NCBI RefSeq assembly: GCF_032918005.1
Contig: NZ_CP136628.1
Span: forward strand, 5,441,501 to 5,505,500
DNA length: 64,000 nt
Source of the DNA: Bradyrhizobium sp. NDS-1
GTDB lineage: Bacteria; Pseudomonadota; Alphaproteobacteria; Rhizobiales; Xanthobacteraceae
Reading direction: 5' to 3'
Of this stretch, positions 56,766-64,000 are shown piece after piece. Position 1 is the stretch's first letter, and the number at the start of each line of letters is the position of its first letter. The position numbers and the translations under genes are program-made. The notes beneath the pieces were generated by a model that was not told the DNA's origin, did no database searches, and saw only the letters and a program-made list of their open reading frames with translations.

Positions 56766-57429
56766 GGATCATGTATCCCGCGCCGCGGATGGTGTGCAGC
56801 AGCGGCCGCTCGAAGCCCTTGTCGATCTTGGAGCGCAGCCGTGAAATGTGCACGTCGATCACGTTGGTCTGCGGATCGAAATGATAATCCCAGACGTTCT
56901 CCAAGAGCATGGTGCGCGTCACCACCTGGCCGGCATGCTTCATCAAATATTCGAGCAGGCGGAATTCGCGCGGCTGCAGCGTCAGCTCGTCCTTGCCGCG
57001 GGCGACGCGATGGGAGAGCCGGTCGAGCTCGAGATCGCCGACGCGGTAGAGCGTGTCCTCGGCGGGACCGCCGCGGCGGCGCGACAGCACCTCGACCCGA
57101 GCCAGCAGCTCGGCAAAGGAATAGGGTTTGGGCAGATAGTCGTCGCCGCCGGCGCGCAGGCCCTTGATGCGGTCGTCGACCTGTCCGAGCGCGGAGAGAA
57201 TCAGCACCGGCGCCGTGTTGCCCTTGTCGCGCAGCGCACCGATCAGCGACAGGCCGTCGCGCTTGGGCAGCATGCGATCGACCACCAGCACGTCGTAATC
57301 GCCGTTCTCGGCCATGGCGAGGCCTTCCTCGCCGTCGGCGGCGTGATCGGCAATGTGTCCGACTTCGCGAAACGCCTTCACGAGGTAATCGGCGGATTCA
57401 CGGTCGTCTTCAATGATCAGGAGTCGCAT
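56749..57429 (-). CDS. OmpR-family response regulator
   Basis: 226 residues. The receiver domain carries the acidic pair ED (7-8) and phospho-acceptor D51 (VLVVDRMLP), with a Lys near position 102 (YLPKPYSF). The winged-helix effector domain ends with TNVIDVHISRLRSKIDKGFERPLLHTIRGAGYMI. The start at 57429 is where the receiver fold begins (MRLLIIEDD); an upstream Met at 57459 adds ten residues. It lies between degP and the kinase. Confidence 0.95.
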   Translation of the reverse strand: MRLLIIEDDRESADYLVKAFREVGHIADHAADGEEGLAMAENGDYDVLVVDRMLPKRDGLSLIGALRDKGNTAPVLILSALGQVDDRIKGLRAGGDDYLPKPYSFAELLARVEVLSRRRGGPAEDTLYRVGDLELDRLSHRVARGKDELTLQPREFRLLEYLMKHAGQVVTRTMLLENVWDYHFDPQTNVIDVHISRLRSKIDKGFERPLLHTIRGAGYMIRDGIR

Positions 57430-57531
57430 CGTGCGTTCGGCGGCGGTCAAGGAGGTCAACCTTCTCTAAACATGGCGCGAGCGGCAATCGCATGCAAGCC
57501 GAGGGGGAGACTCTGGCATCGAGAAAAAGGC

Positions 57532-57562
57532 GGGCGGTGAAGCTGGGGGGACTTCACCGCCC
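57532..57562. terminator. Perfect 11-bp stem-loop between degP and the regulator gene
   Basis: GGGCGGTGAAG pairs with CTTCACCGCCC around CTGGGGGGA. It is the largest of three hairpins in the 274-base gap (the others are at 57567-57602 and 57609-57636). It could end or process the degP transcript before the regulator gene. Confidence 0.55.
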
Positions 57563-57566
57563 TAGG

Positions 57567-57636
57567 CCTTCCGACGGAGGGGGGCGTAATTCCACCGGAA
57601 GGTAGACAGGGGAAGCGAAAATTACGCTGCTTCCCC
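57567..57636. repeat. Two further hairpins downstream of degP
   Basis: CCTTCCG/CGGAAGG (57567-57573 with 57596-57602) and GGGGAAGC/GCTTCCCC (57609-57616 with 57629-57636) are both perfect stems. They follow one another without overlap. The role is unknown: an untranslated-region structure, a small RNA or a terminator set. Confidence 0.5.
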
Positions 57637-57703
57637 GAAGGGCGCCGACGGCGGGGGCGACTGATGCCGGCGACACCCTTCATCTCGAGAGCATCCTTAA
57701 GGC

Positions 57704-59284
57704 TTACCCCTTGGCGATGGGCACGGCGACGAAGCGCGACTGGCCGCCGCTCTTCACGCGCATCAGGACGCTGTTCTTGTTGTCGGTCCGCGCCGTAGTG
57801 ATGGCATCGCGGACTTCGCCGGCGGTGGCGACGCTCTTGCCGCCGACTTCCAGAATCACGTCGCCTTCCTTGAAGCCGCGTTCGGCCGCGGCGCTCTTCG
57901 GATCGACCTGGGTGACCACGACGCCTTCCTTGCCGGCACCGGCCACGGAATTGGCGGGCGCGACGGTCATGCCGAGCTTGGGCACGTCGGTCCCCTTGTT
58001 GGCGCCCTTGCCGCTGTCGCTGTCAATGTCGGCCTTGGCTTCCACCGTGTTCGGCAGCTGGCCGAGGGTAAGGTTGACGACCTTGTCCTGGCCCTTGTGC
58101 AGCACGTTGAGCTTCACGGTCGCGCCGGGCGCCATGCCGCCGATGGTGCGGGCGAGTTCGCGCGCGTCCTTCACGGCCTCGCCGTTGACGGAGGTGATCA
58201 CGTCGCCGGACTCGATGCCCGCCTTCGCGGCCGGACCGTTGGCCTGCGGCTCCGCCACCAGCGCGCCCTCGGCCTTCTTCATACCGAGGCTGTCGGCGAT
58301 GTCGGACGTCACGGGCTGAATCTGCACGCCGATCCAGCCACGGCTGACCGAGCCCTTGTCCTTGAGCTGGGCGACCACGCTCTTCACGGTGCTCGCCGGG
58401 ATCGAGAAGGCAATGCCGACGCTGCCGCCGGAAGGCGAGTAGATCGCGGTGTTGACGCCCATCACCTCGCCGTTGGTGTCGAAGGCCGGACCGCCGGAAT
58501 TGCCCTTGTTCACGGGCGCGTCGATCTGGATGAAATCGTCATAGGGGCCGTTGCCGATGTCGCGGCCGCTGGCCGAGACGATGCCCGCGGTCACGGTGCC
58601 GCCGAGGCCGAAGGGATTGCCGACGGCGAGCACCCAGTCGCCGATCCGCGGCTTGGCGTCGGCGAGCTTGGCGAACGGGAAGTTCGAGCTGCCCTCGACC
58701 TTGATCAGAGCAAGGTCGGTGCGCTGGTCGGTGCCGATCACCTTGGCGGTGTAGGTCTTGCCGTCGTCGGTGGTGACCTCGACCTTGTCGGCGCCGTCGA
58801 CCACGTGGTTGTTGGTCACGGCATAACCGTCGGCCGAGATGAAGAAGCCGGAGCCCTGGCCCTGCACCACGCGACCACGGCCGCCACCCTTCAGACCGGG
58901 GATGCCGTCCGGACCGCCGAAGCGGCGGAAGAAGCGCTCCATCGGCGAGCCCGGCTGGAACGGCGAAGAGGAATCGTCGCCGTCATCGTTGCTCGCGGTC
59001 TTCTCCTTCATGTTGACCTTCACCGAGATCACCGACGGCTTCACGCGTTCGACGACGTCGGCGAATCCGACCGGACGCTCGACCTTGCGGACCTCGTTGT
59101 TGACCTGCGCATGCGCCGGGCTCGAGAACAGATCGGCCGGCGAGGTCGAGGGGCTGAAGCCGTACACGGCGGCGCCGAGACCGGCGACGACCGAGGCCAT
59201 CAGCGCGATCTTGCGCGCGGAGAACACCGACGGGCGCGGCTGCCGGTAGGAGGGAAGGTTCGAGAGGTCGGGACGGTCGGTCAT
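57704..59284 (-). CDS. degP: Periplasmic serine protease of the DegP/HtrA (Do) family
   Basis: 526 residues. An N-terminal membrane anchor or signal (about 25-43) is followed by the protease domain. The catalytic triad is H160 (TNNHVVDGAD), D190 (TDLALIKV) and S263 (NKGNSGGPAF). Two PDZ domains follow (GWIGVQIQPVTSDIADSLG from about 325 and KLGMTVAPANSVAGAG from about 435). It degrades misfolded envelope proteins. The start at 59284 is chosen because the common N-terminus begins there. Upstream of an OmpR/HK pair and glnE, and next to ccm genes, is its usual place in this group. Confidence 0.95.
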   Translation of the reverse strand: MTDRPDLSNLPSYRQPRPSVFSARKIALMASVVAGLGAAVYGFSPSTSPADLFSSPAHAQVNNEVRKVERPVGFADVVERVKPSVISVKVNMKEKTASNDDGDDSSSPFQPGSPMERFFRRFGGPDGIPGLKGGGRGRVVQGQGSGFFISADGYAVTNNHVVDGADKVEVTTDDGKTYTAKVIGTDQRTDLALIKVEGSSNFPFAKLADAKPRIGDWVLAVGNPFGLGGTVTAGIVSASGRDIGNGPYDDFIQIDAPVNKGNSGGPAFDTNGEVMGVNTAIYSPSGGSVGIAFSIPASTVKSVVAQLKDKGSVSRGWIGVQIQPVTSDIADSLGMKKAEGALVAEPQANGPAAKAGIESGDVITSVNGEAVKDARELARTIGGMAPGATVKLNVLHKGQDKVVNLTLGQLPNTVEAKADIDSDSGKGANKGTDVPKLGMTVAPANSVAGAGKEGVVVTQVDPKSAAAERGFKEGDVILEVGGKSVATAGEVRDAITTARTDNKNSVLMRVKSGGQSRFVAVPIAKG

Positions 59285-59507
59285 GCGGAGATCTCCAGGG
59301 CCTTGAAATTCATTTGGCGCCCGATGGCGGCACCTTACGGACCTGAACATGGGGGCTCCCGCCTTACCGCGCGCTGGCGGCGGGGTTAAACTTTTGTAAT
59401 GAAGCGGTGAGGCGGATGCGGCAGTTCAGCGCAGGCCGAAAATCGTGATCTTACAGGAACTTAATCGAGTTCCCGCAATGCCTCAAAACGCGATTCTTTG
59501 GCGCCGC

Positions 59508-60851
59508 CTAGCTCGCCTTGACGCTGACGATGAACTCGTCGACTTCGCGCTTCAAGGTTTCGGCCTGCTGCGACAGGTCGACCGCGGAATCCCTGGCCTC
59601 AGCGGCCATGCGGCCGGTCTCCGCGGAGGTCGAGGTGATCTGGACGATATGGTTGGAGACGTCGAGGGTGCCGCGCGCGGCGTCCTGGGCGCTGCGCGTG
59701 ATCTCCTGCGTGGCATTGCGCTGCTGGGCCGTATCGACCTCGATGCCGGACATGATGGACGAGATCTCCGACAGCGTCTTGGAAATGCCGTCGATCGCGC
59801 CGCGCGTTTGTGCGGTGATGCCTTGAATGCTGGCGACATGGGAGGTGATCTCCTCGGTCGCCTTGCTGGTCTGATGCGCCAGATTCTTGACCTCGGAGGC
59901 AACCACCGCGAACCCTCTGCCGGCCTCCCCTGCCCGTGCCGCCTCGATGGTGGCGTTCAGCGCCAGGAGATTGGTCTGCGATGCGATCGCCTGCACGAGT
60001 TGCACGACCTCGCCGATCTTGTCGGCGGCATCCGACAGCGTGTGGATGGTGTCGCGGCTCTTCTCCGCCTGGGACGCTGCGCCCTCGGCACGTTGGGTCG
60101 CGTCCGTGACGCGGCGGCTGATGGTGCCGATCGAATTCGTCATCTCCCCGGCGGAACCTGCGACTGTCTGCACGCTGGTGCTGGCCTGGTTCGCGGCGCT
60201 CGCGACCGCGTTGGCTTTGGTGCTGGTGTCGTTGGCCGTCCGCGACAGCGTCTCGGCGTTGCTCTTCAGATGCACGGCCGATGACGCCACGCTGTCGACG
60301 ACGCTGGCGACGAGATCATTGAAGCGCTTGATCCGGTCGTCCAGGAATTTCGATCGCTCGGCCTGGTGCTGCGCTTCTTGCATCTGCCGTTCGGTGAGGT
60401 GGCGGCGCTCGAGGCCGTTGGTCTTGAAAACCTCCAGCGCACCGGCGAGCAGGCCGATCTCGTTGGTGCGGCCGAGCCCGGGCACGGGCGTCTCGAATTT
60501 CTGGTCGGCGACCTCGCGCATGGCATGCACGATCGCCGCGAGCGGACTGAGGATGCCGTTGCGCACGGCGAACCAGGTGGTGAAACAGATCGCGACGGCA
60601 ACGACGGCGATCACGCCGCAGGCAACCAGAAAGTAGGAGAACGCGGTCTGCGCCTGCTGATAGATCTGCATGGCATGGTCGCGTGCAGGACCGCTCAGCG
60701 CGGCGAAGTCCGAGGACAGGCTGGTGATCTCGTTGTTGAGATAGAGCACCGCGATGAAGCCGGTGCCTCCGCCGATTCCCAGCAGGAACAATAATGCGGC
60801 GACGACGGCGCCGACCAGGAAGCGGATCGTCAGATTGCTGTTCGCGAACAT
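59508..60851 (-). CDS. Methyl-accepting chemotaxis protein
   Basis: 447 residues. Two membrane segments (about 9-34 and 58-82) lie close together with only a short periplasmic loop, so the ligand may be sensed inside the membrane or cell. A HAMP domain ([46 protein letters not shown]) follows. The signalling tip reads [38 protein letters not shown]. It ends before any CheR-binding pentapeptide. An upstream start at 60899 is possible. The stimulus is unknown. Confidence 0.92.
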   Translation of the reverse strand: MFANSNLTIRFLVGAVVAALLFLLGIGGGTGFIAVLYLNNEITSLSSDFAALSGPARDHAMQIYQQAQTAFSYFLVACGVIAVVAVAICFTTWFAVRNGILSPLAAIVHAMREVADQKFETPVPGLGRTNEIGLLAGALEVFKTNGLERRHLTERQMQEAQHQAERSKFLDDRIKRFNDLVASVVDSVASSAVHLKSNAETLSRTANDTSTKANAVASAANQASTSVQTVAGSAGEMTNSIGTISRRVTDATQRAEGAASQAEKSRDTIHTLSDAADKIGEVVQLVQAIASQTNLLALNATIEAARAGEAGRGFAVVASEVKNLAHQTSKATEEITSHVASIQGITAQTRGAIDGISKTLSEISSIMSGIEVDTAQQRNATQEITRSAQDAARGTLDVSNHIVQITSTSAETGRMAAEARDSAVDLSQQAETLKREVDEFIVSVKAS

Positions 60852-60983
60852 CGGGGACTCGGAGTCTGGAATCACATCTCGCGACAAGCTTCCAGACAAA
60901 GGTCAACATAGCATGAAGCAAGCGCGAAGCGGCCGGCGGCCTGCTTCACGACGTCGCCAGGACGATCTCAAAGCTCGGGAAAT

Positions 60984-61466
60984 CTAGGAAGATTTCGCAT
61001 CGTCCGACATCAACGCAGCGAGCCGCGCCTTCTCGTCGGGCGAGAGTGGCGGGGCCGGTACGTCTGCACCGCTGCGCGCACGACGCCGGATTTGCAGCCA
61101 TAGCGCCACGCCGCCCCCGATCAGCAGCACCGGCCCGAGCAGCCACAACAACAGGGTCTGCCGCTCGAAGCGTGGCTTCAGCAGCACGAACTCGCCATAG
61201 CGGGCGACCAGGAAGTCGAGCACCTGCGAGTTGCTGTCGCCGGCACCGATGCGCTCGCGCACCAGCAGCCGCAGGTCGCGCGCCAGCGGCGCATCGGAAT
61301 CGTCGATCGACTGGTTCTGGCAAACCATGCAGCGCAACTCGCGCGACAGCTCGCGTGCGCGGGCTTCCTTGGCGGGATCCGACATGATCTCGTCGGGCTG
61401 CACCGCGTGCGCCGCAGGCAAGGCCAGCAGCATCAGCAGGGTGAACGCGGCCATCATCCGGCGCAT
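60984..61466 (-). CDS. ccmH: Cytochrome c-type biogenesis protein CcmH
   Basis: 160 residues. A signal peptide ends near PAAHAVQPDE (about 22). The thiol motif LRCMVCQNQSI carries C46 and C49, which keep apocytochrome c Cys residues reduced. A membrane segment (LLLWLLGPVLLIGGGVALWL) lies at about 103-122. It is the last gene of the ccmE-ccmF-ccmH set, 4 bases after ccmF. In Bradyrhizobium the gene is called cycL. Confidence 0.95.
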   Translation of the reverse strand: MRRMMAAFTLLMLLALPAAHAVQPDEIMSDPAKEARARELSRELRCMVCQNQSIDDSDAPLARDLRLLVRERIGAGDSNSQVLDFLVARYGEFVLLKPRFERQTLLLWLLGPVLLIGGGVALWLQIRRRARSGADVPAPPLSPDEKARLAALMSDDAKSS

Positions 61467-61470
61467 CGGA

Positions 61471-63453
61471 TCACTCCGCAGGCTGAAGGCGCTGCTTGGC
61501 CCGCGCCGGCTTCGGTGCGCCGACCCGCAGGCGCCGGTCGGACAGCGAGAGCACGCCGCCGAACGCCATCAACACCGGCCCCCACCAGATCAGGAGCACC
61601 AGCGGCTTGTGATAGATGCGCACGGCGATGGCGCCCTCGGCCGTGGCGTCGCCAAGCGAGATGTAGAGCTGGCTCGCGCCGCGCGTCAGCAGCGCGGCCT
61701 CGGTGGTCGACGAGCCGCGAGTGGTGAAGCTGCGCTTGGAGGGCGTCATGACGCTGAGGGTCCCGCCATCACGGCTGACGTTGAACTCGGCGATCATCTC
61801 GCGGTAGTTCGGGCCCTGACGCTGAAGCACCCCGTCGAGCTTCACGTCGAAGCCGGCGATGTGGACGACGTCGTTCTGCTTCATGGTTGCGATATGTTCG
61901 CTGTTCCAGGTCGTTTCGCAGACGATCCCGATGAGCGCCACGCCGAGGCCGGCATGCGCGAACGCCGTGCCCCAGACCGAGCGCGGCAGGCCGCGCGCCC
62001 GGTGCAGCACCGTTGCGAACGGCAGCCGCACGAGGCCGGTGCGCTCGACGATGTCGGTGACCGCGCCGGCGATGACGAAGATGCCGAGGCCGATCGCCAG
62101 CGGCGCCAGCGCACTGCCGCCGCGCGCCCAGCCCCAGGCAATGGCGACGGCAACGAGCCCGGCAACGCCCGCGGCTAACAGACGCTGCATCACGCCGAGC
62201 AGATCGCCGCGCTTCCACGCCATCATCGGCCCGAACGGCACGGCCAGCAGCAACAGGGTGAACAGCGGCGCGAAGGTGAGATTGTAGAAGGGCGCACCGA
62301 CCGACATCTTGAAGTCGGCGAGCATCTCCATCGCCAGCGGATAGAGCGTGCCGAACAGCACAACCGCGCAGGCGACCGTGAGCAGCAGGTTGTTCAGGAC
62401 AAGCGCGCCCTCGCGCGAGATCGGCGCGAACAGGCCGCCCTGCTTCAACGATGTGGCGCGCCCCGCGAACAGCGCCAGGCTGCCGCCGATGAACAGGCAG
62501 AGGATCAACAGAATGAACACGCCGCGGGTTGGATCGGTGGCAAAGGCGTGCACCGAGGTAATGACGCCCGAGCGCACCAGGAAAGTGCCGAGCAGCGACA
62601 GCGAGAAGGTCAGGATCGACAACAGGACGGTCCAGACCTTCAGCGCGTTGCGCTTCTCCATCACCAGGGCGGAATGCAACAGCGCGGTGCCGGAGAGCCA
62701 CGGCATCAGCGAGGCGTTCTCGACCGGATCCCAGAACCACCAGCCGCCCCAGCCGAGCTCGTAATAGGCCCAGTACGACCCCATGGCGATGCCGAGCGTC
62801 AGGAAGATCCAGGCGACCAGCGTCCACGGCCGCACCCAGCGCGCCCAAGCGGCGTCGATCCGTCCCTCCATCAGCGCCGCGATCGCGAAGGAGAACGAGA
62901 TCGAGAAGCCGACATAACCGAGATAGAGCATCGGCGGATGCACGGCGAGCCCGATGTCCTGGAGCACGGGATTGAGATCGCGTCCCTCGATCGGCGGGCT
63001 CGCGATGCGCAGGAACGGATTCGATGTCACGAGGATGAAGAGGTAGAAGGCACTGGCGACCCAGGCCTGCACCGCCAGCACGTGCGCGCGCAGCGACAGC
63101 GGCAGATTGTTGCCGAAAGCCGCGACCAGCCCGCCGAACAATGCGAGGATCAACACCCACAGCAGCATCGAGCCTTCATGGTTTCCCCACACGCCGGTTA
63201 GCTTGTAGAGCAGCGGCTTCATCGAGTGGGAGTTCTCGTAAACGTTGGCGACGGAGAAATCCGAGTTCACGTGCAACATCACCAGCGCCGTGAACGAGGC
63301 GCCGACGAACAGCAGCTGCGCCAGCGCGGTGGAGCGCGCCACATTCATCAGCGCGGCATCGCGCAGGCGCGCACCGATCAACGGCACGACGGACTGGATC
63401 AGCGCGAGGGCGAGCGCCAGCACCAGGGCGTAATGTCCTGACTCCGCGATCAC
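61471..63453 (-). CDS. ccmF: Heme lyase CcmF
   Basis: 660 residues with about 15 membrane segments. The tryptophan-rich WWD motif [20 protein letters not shown] (about 235-254), which faces heme, is intact, and conserved His residues such as [12 protein letters not shown] are visible. With CcmH it attaches heme from holo-CcmE to apocytochrome c. It overlaps ccmE by 4 bases. In Bradyrhizobium the gene is called cycK. Confidence 0.96.
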   Translation of the reverse strand: MIAESGHYALVLALALALIQSVVPLIGARLRDAALMNVARSTALAQLLFVGASFTALVMLHVNSDFSVANVYENSHSMKPLLYKLTGVWGNHEGSMLLWVLILALFGGLVAAFGNNLPLSLRAHVLAVQAWVASAFYLFILVTSNPFLRIASPPIEGRDLNPVLQDIGLAVHPPMLYLGYVGFSISFSFAIAALMEGRIDAAWARWVRPWTLVAWIFLTLGIAMGSYWAYYELGWGGWWFWDPVENASLMPWLSGTALLHSALVMEKRNALKVWTVLLSILTFSLSLLGTFLVRSGVITSVHAFATDPTRGVFILLILCLFIGGSLALFAGRATSLKQGGLFAPISREGALVLNNLLLTVACAVVLFGTLYPLAMEMLADFKMSVGAPFYNLTFAPLFTLLLLAVPFGPMMAWKRGDLLGVMQRLLAAGVAGLVAVAIAWGWARGGSALAPLAIGLGIFVIAGAVTDIVERTGLVRLPFATVLHRARGLPRSVWGTAFAHAGLGVALIGIVCETTWNSEHIATMKQNDVVHIAGFDVKLDGVLQRQGPNYREMIAEFNVSRDGGTLSVMTPSKRSFTTRGSSTTEAALLTRGASQLYISLGDATAEGAIAVRIYHKPLVLLIWWGPVLMAFGGVLSLSDRRLRVGAPKPARAKQRLQPAE

Positions 63454-63974
63454 CGCACCGCTCCTTGTGGATTGCCCTGCGCCGTCGTGGCAGCGGGCTT
63501 GCCGCCGCCAGACGGCTTGGCGTCAGAAGTCTTGCCGTCGTAATCGTCCTTCCAGTGCCCCTGCTTCTTCAGCGCATCGGCGACGTCCTTGGGCATGTAG
63601 GTCTCGTCGTGCTTGGCAAGGACGGTATCGGCCTTGAACACGCCATTGGCGTCGAGCGCGCCTTCGGCGACAACGCCCTGTCCCTCACGGAACAGGTCGG
63701 GAAGAATGCCCTTGTAGGCCACCGGCAGCTTGGCGCCACCGTCGGCGACCTCGAAGGTCACCATGAGATTGTCGCCACGATGGAGCGAACCGGGCTGCAC
63801 CAGCCCACCGAGGCGAAACCGCTTGCCGGGCTCGACCTGCTTCTCGGCGACCATGGTGGGGGTCGAGAAGAACACGATGGAGTCGCGAAGCGCGTTGAGC
63901 ACCAGCGCGGCCGCGAGGGCGAGCACGGCGAGCGAGCCTCCGATGATGGTCATACGTCGCTGCTTGCGCGTCAT
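63450..63974 (-). CDS. ccmE: Heme chaperone CcmE
   Basis: 174 residues. One membrane anchor ([21 protein letters not shown], about 8-28) is followed by an OB-fold domain. The heme-binding His is H122 in [10 protein letters not shown], with Y126 next to it, which matches the HxxxY motif. The C-terminal tail is Gly/Pro/Lys-rich. It holds heme covalently before transfer by CcmF. It is called cycJ in Bradyrhizobium. Confidence 0.95.
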   Translation of the reverse strand: MTRKQRRMTIIGGSLAVLALAAALVLNALRDSIVFFSTPTMVAEKQVEPGKRFRLGGLVQPGSLHRGDNLMVTFEVADGGAKLPVAYKGILPDLFREGQGVVAEGALDANGVFKADTVLAKHDETYMPKDVADALKKQGHWKDDYDGKTSDAKPSGGGKPAATTAQGNPQGAVR

Positions 63975-63980
63975 GGCGTA

Positions 63981-64000
63981 TCAATTCTCCGCTCGTCTCG
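63981..64000 (-). CDS. Possible C-terminal end of CcmI (window edge)
   Basis: Seven bases upstream of ccmE on the same strand, a TGA at 63983-63981 ends a frame open to the window edge (final residues RRAEN). The usual gene order places ccmI (cycH) immediately before ccmE, so this could be its last codons. Six codons are too few to prove it. Confidence 0.35.

Noticed and set aside
55218..57167. 649-codon open frame on the plus strand opposite the histidine kinase and regulator
   Set aside because: Antisense shadow of two well-supported genes.

Overview
The window is a high-GC chromosomal segment that reads as Bradyrhizobium or a close alphaproteobacterial relative. This rests on the gene families and their order (cytochrome c maturation genes, then degP, a response regulator, a histidine kinase and glnE), the many tripartite tricarboxylate transporter (TTT) genes, the soluble Fds-type formate dehydrogenase, and short palindromic repeats of a style seen in that group. 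The genus is inferred from recognition, not from a search.

Layout. 1-3.6 kb: a cut acetyltransferase, a small hypothetical protein, a D-2-hydroxyacid dehydrogenase divergent from a two-subunit thiamine-diphosphate decarboxylase, and a VanZ-like membrane protein. 3.6-9.6 kb: a DUF1236-like protein, then glxR, hyi and gcl (glyoxylate to glycerate) with an adenine deaminase upstream, all on the minus strand. 9.7-14.4 kb: a NYN/LOTUS protein, a TctCBA transporter and an IclR regulator. 14.5-20.8 kb: an ADP-forming acyl-CoA ligase divergent from gntR-oxc-frc (oxalate catabolism). 21.1-26.8 kb: a mixed accessory stretch with two gene remnants, a PcaB-like lyase with its own TctC, a SRPBCC protein, a cytochrome c and an Hsp70-family protein. 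27.1-36.7 kb: a 45-residue peptide, a second TctCBA transporter, two oxalate/formate-type MFS antiporters, a CBS protein, a PanE-like reductase and a FAH-family protein. 36.7-39.2 kb: a repeat-rich tract with two small secreted proteins. 39.2-46.2 kb: a flavin oxidoreductase, a quinone oxidoreductase, a CDF efflux protein, a large PAS histidine kinase and a LysR regulator. 46.4-52.4 kb: fdsGBA-fdhD-fdsD. 52.3-64 kb, minus strand: glnE, a two-component system, degP, a chemotaxis receptor and ccmH-ccmF-ccmE.

The central theme is oxalate. Oxalate would enter through the MFS antiporters (and perhaps TctCBA), be activated by Frc (and perhaps the ADP-forming ligase), and then either be decarboxylated by Oxc to formyl-CoA and formate, which Fds oxidises to CO2, or be reduced by the PanE-like enzyme to glyoxylate, which Gcl-Hyi-GlxR turn into glycerate. 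The main finding supports this as one regulon. A palindrome TGGCAT-N5-ATRCCA (R = A or G; some copies carry one or two mismatches) occurs seven times, in front of the acyl-CoA ligase, gntR-oxc-frc, the 45-residue peptide, tctCBA, both antiporters and the CBS-panE-FAH set. It sits at a near-constant distance from a TTG element, as if it lay between the -35 and -10 boxes. The GntR regulator beside oxc is the obvious candidate to bind it.
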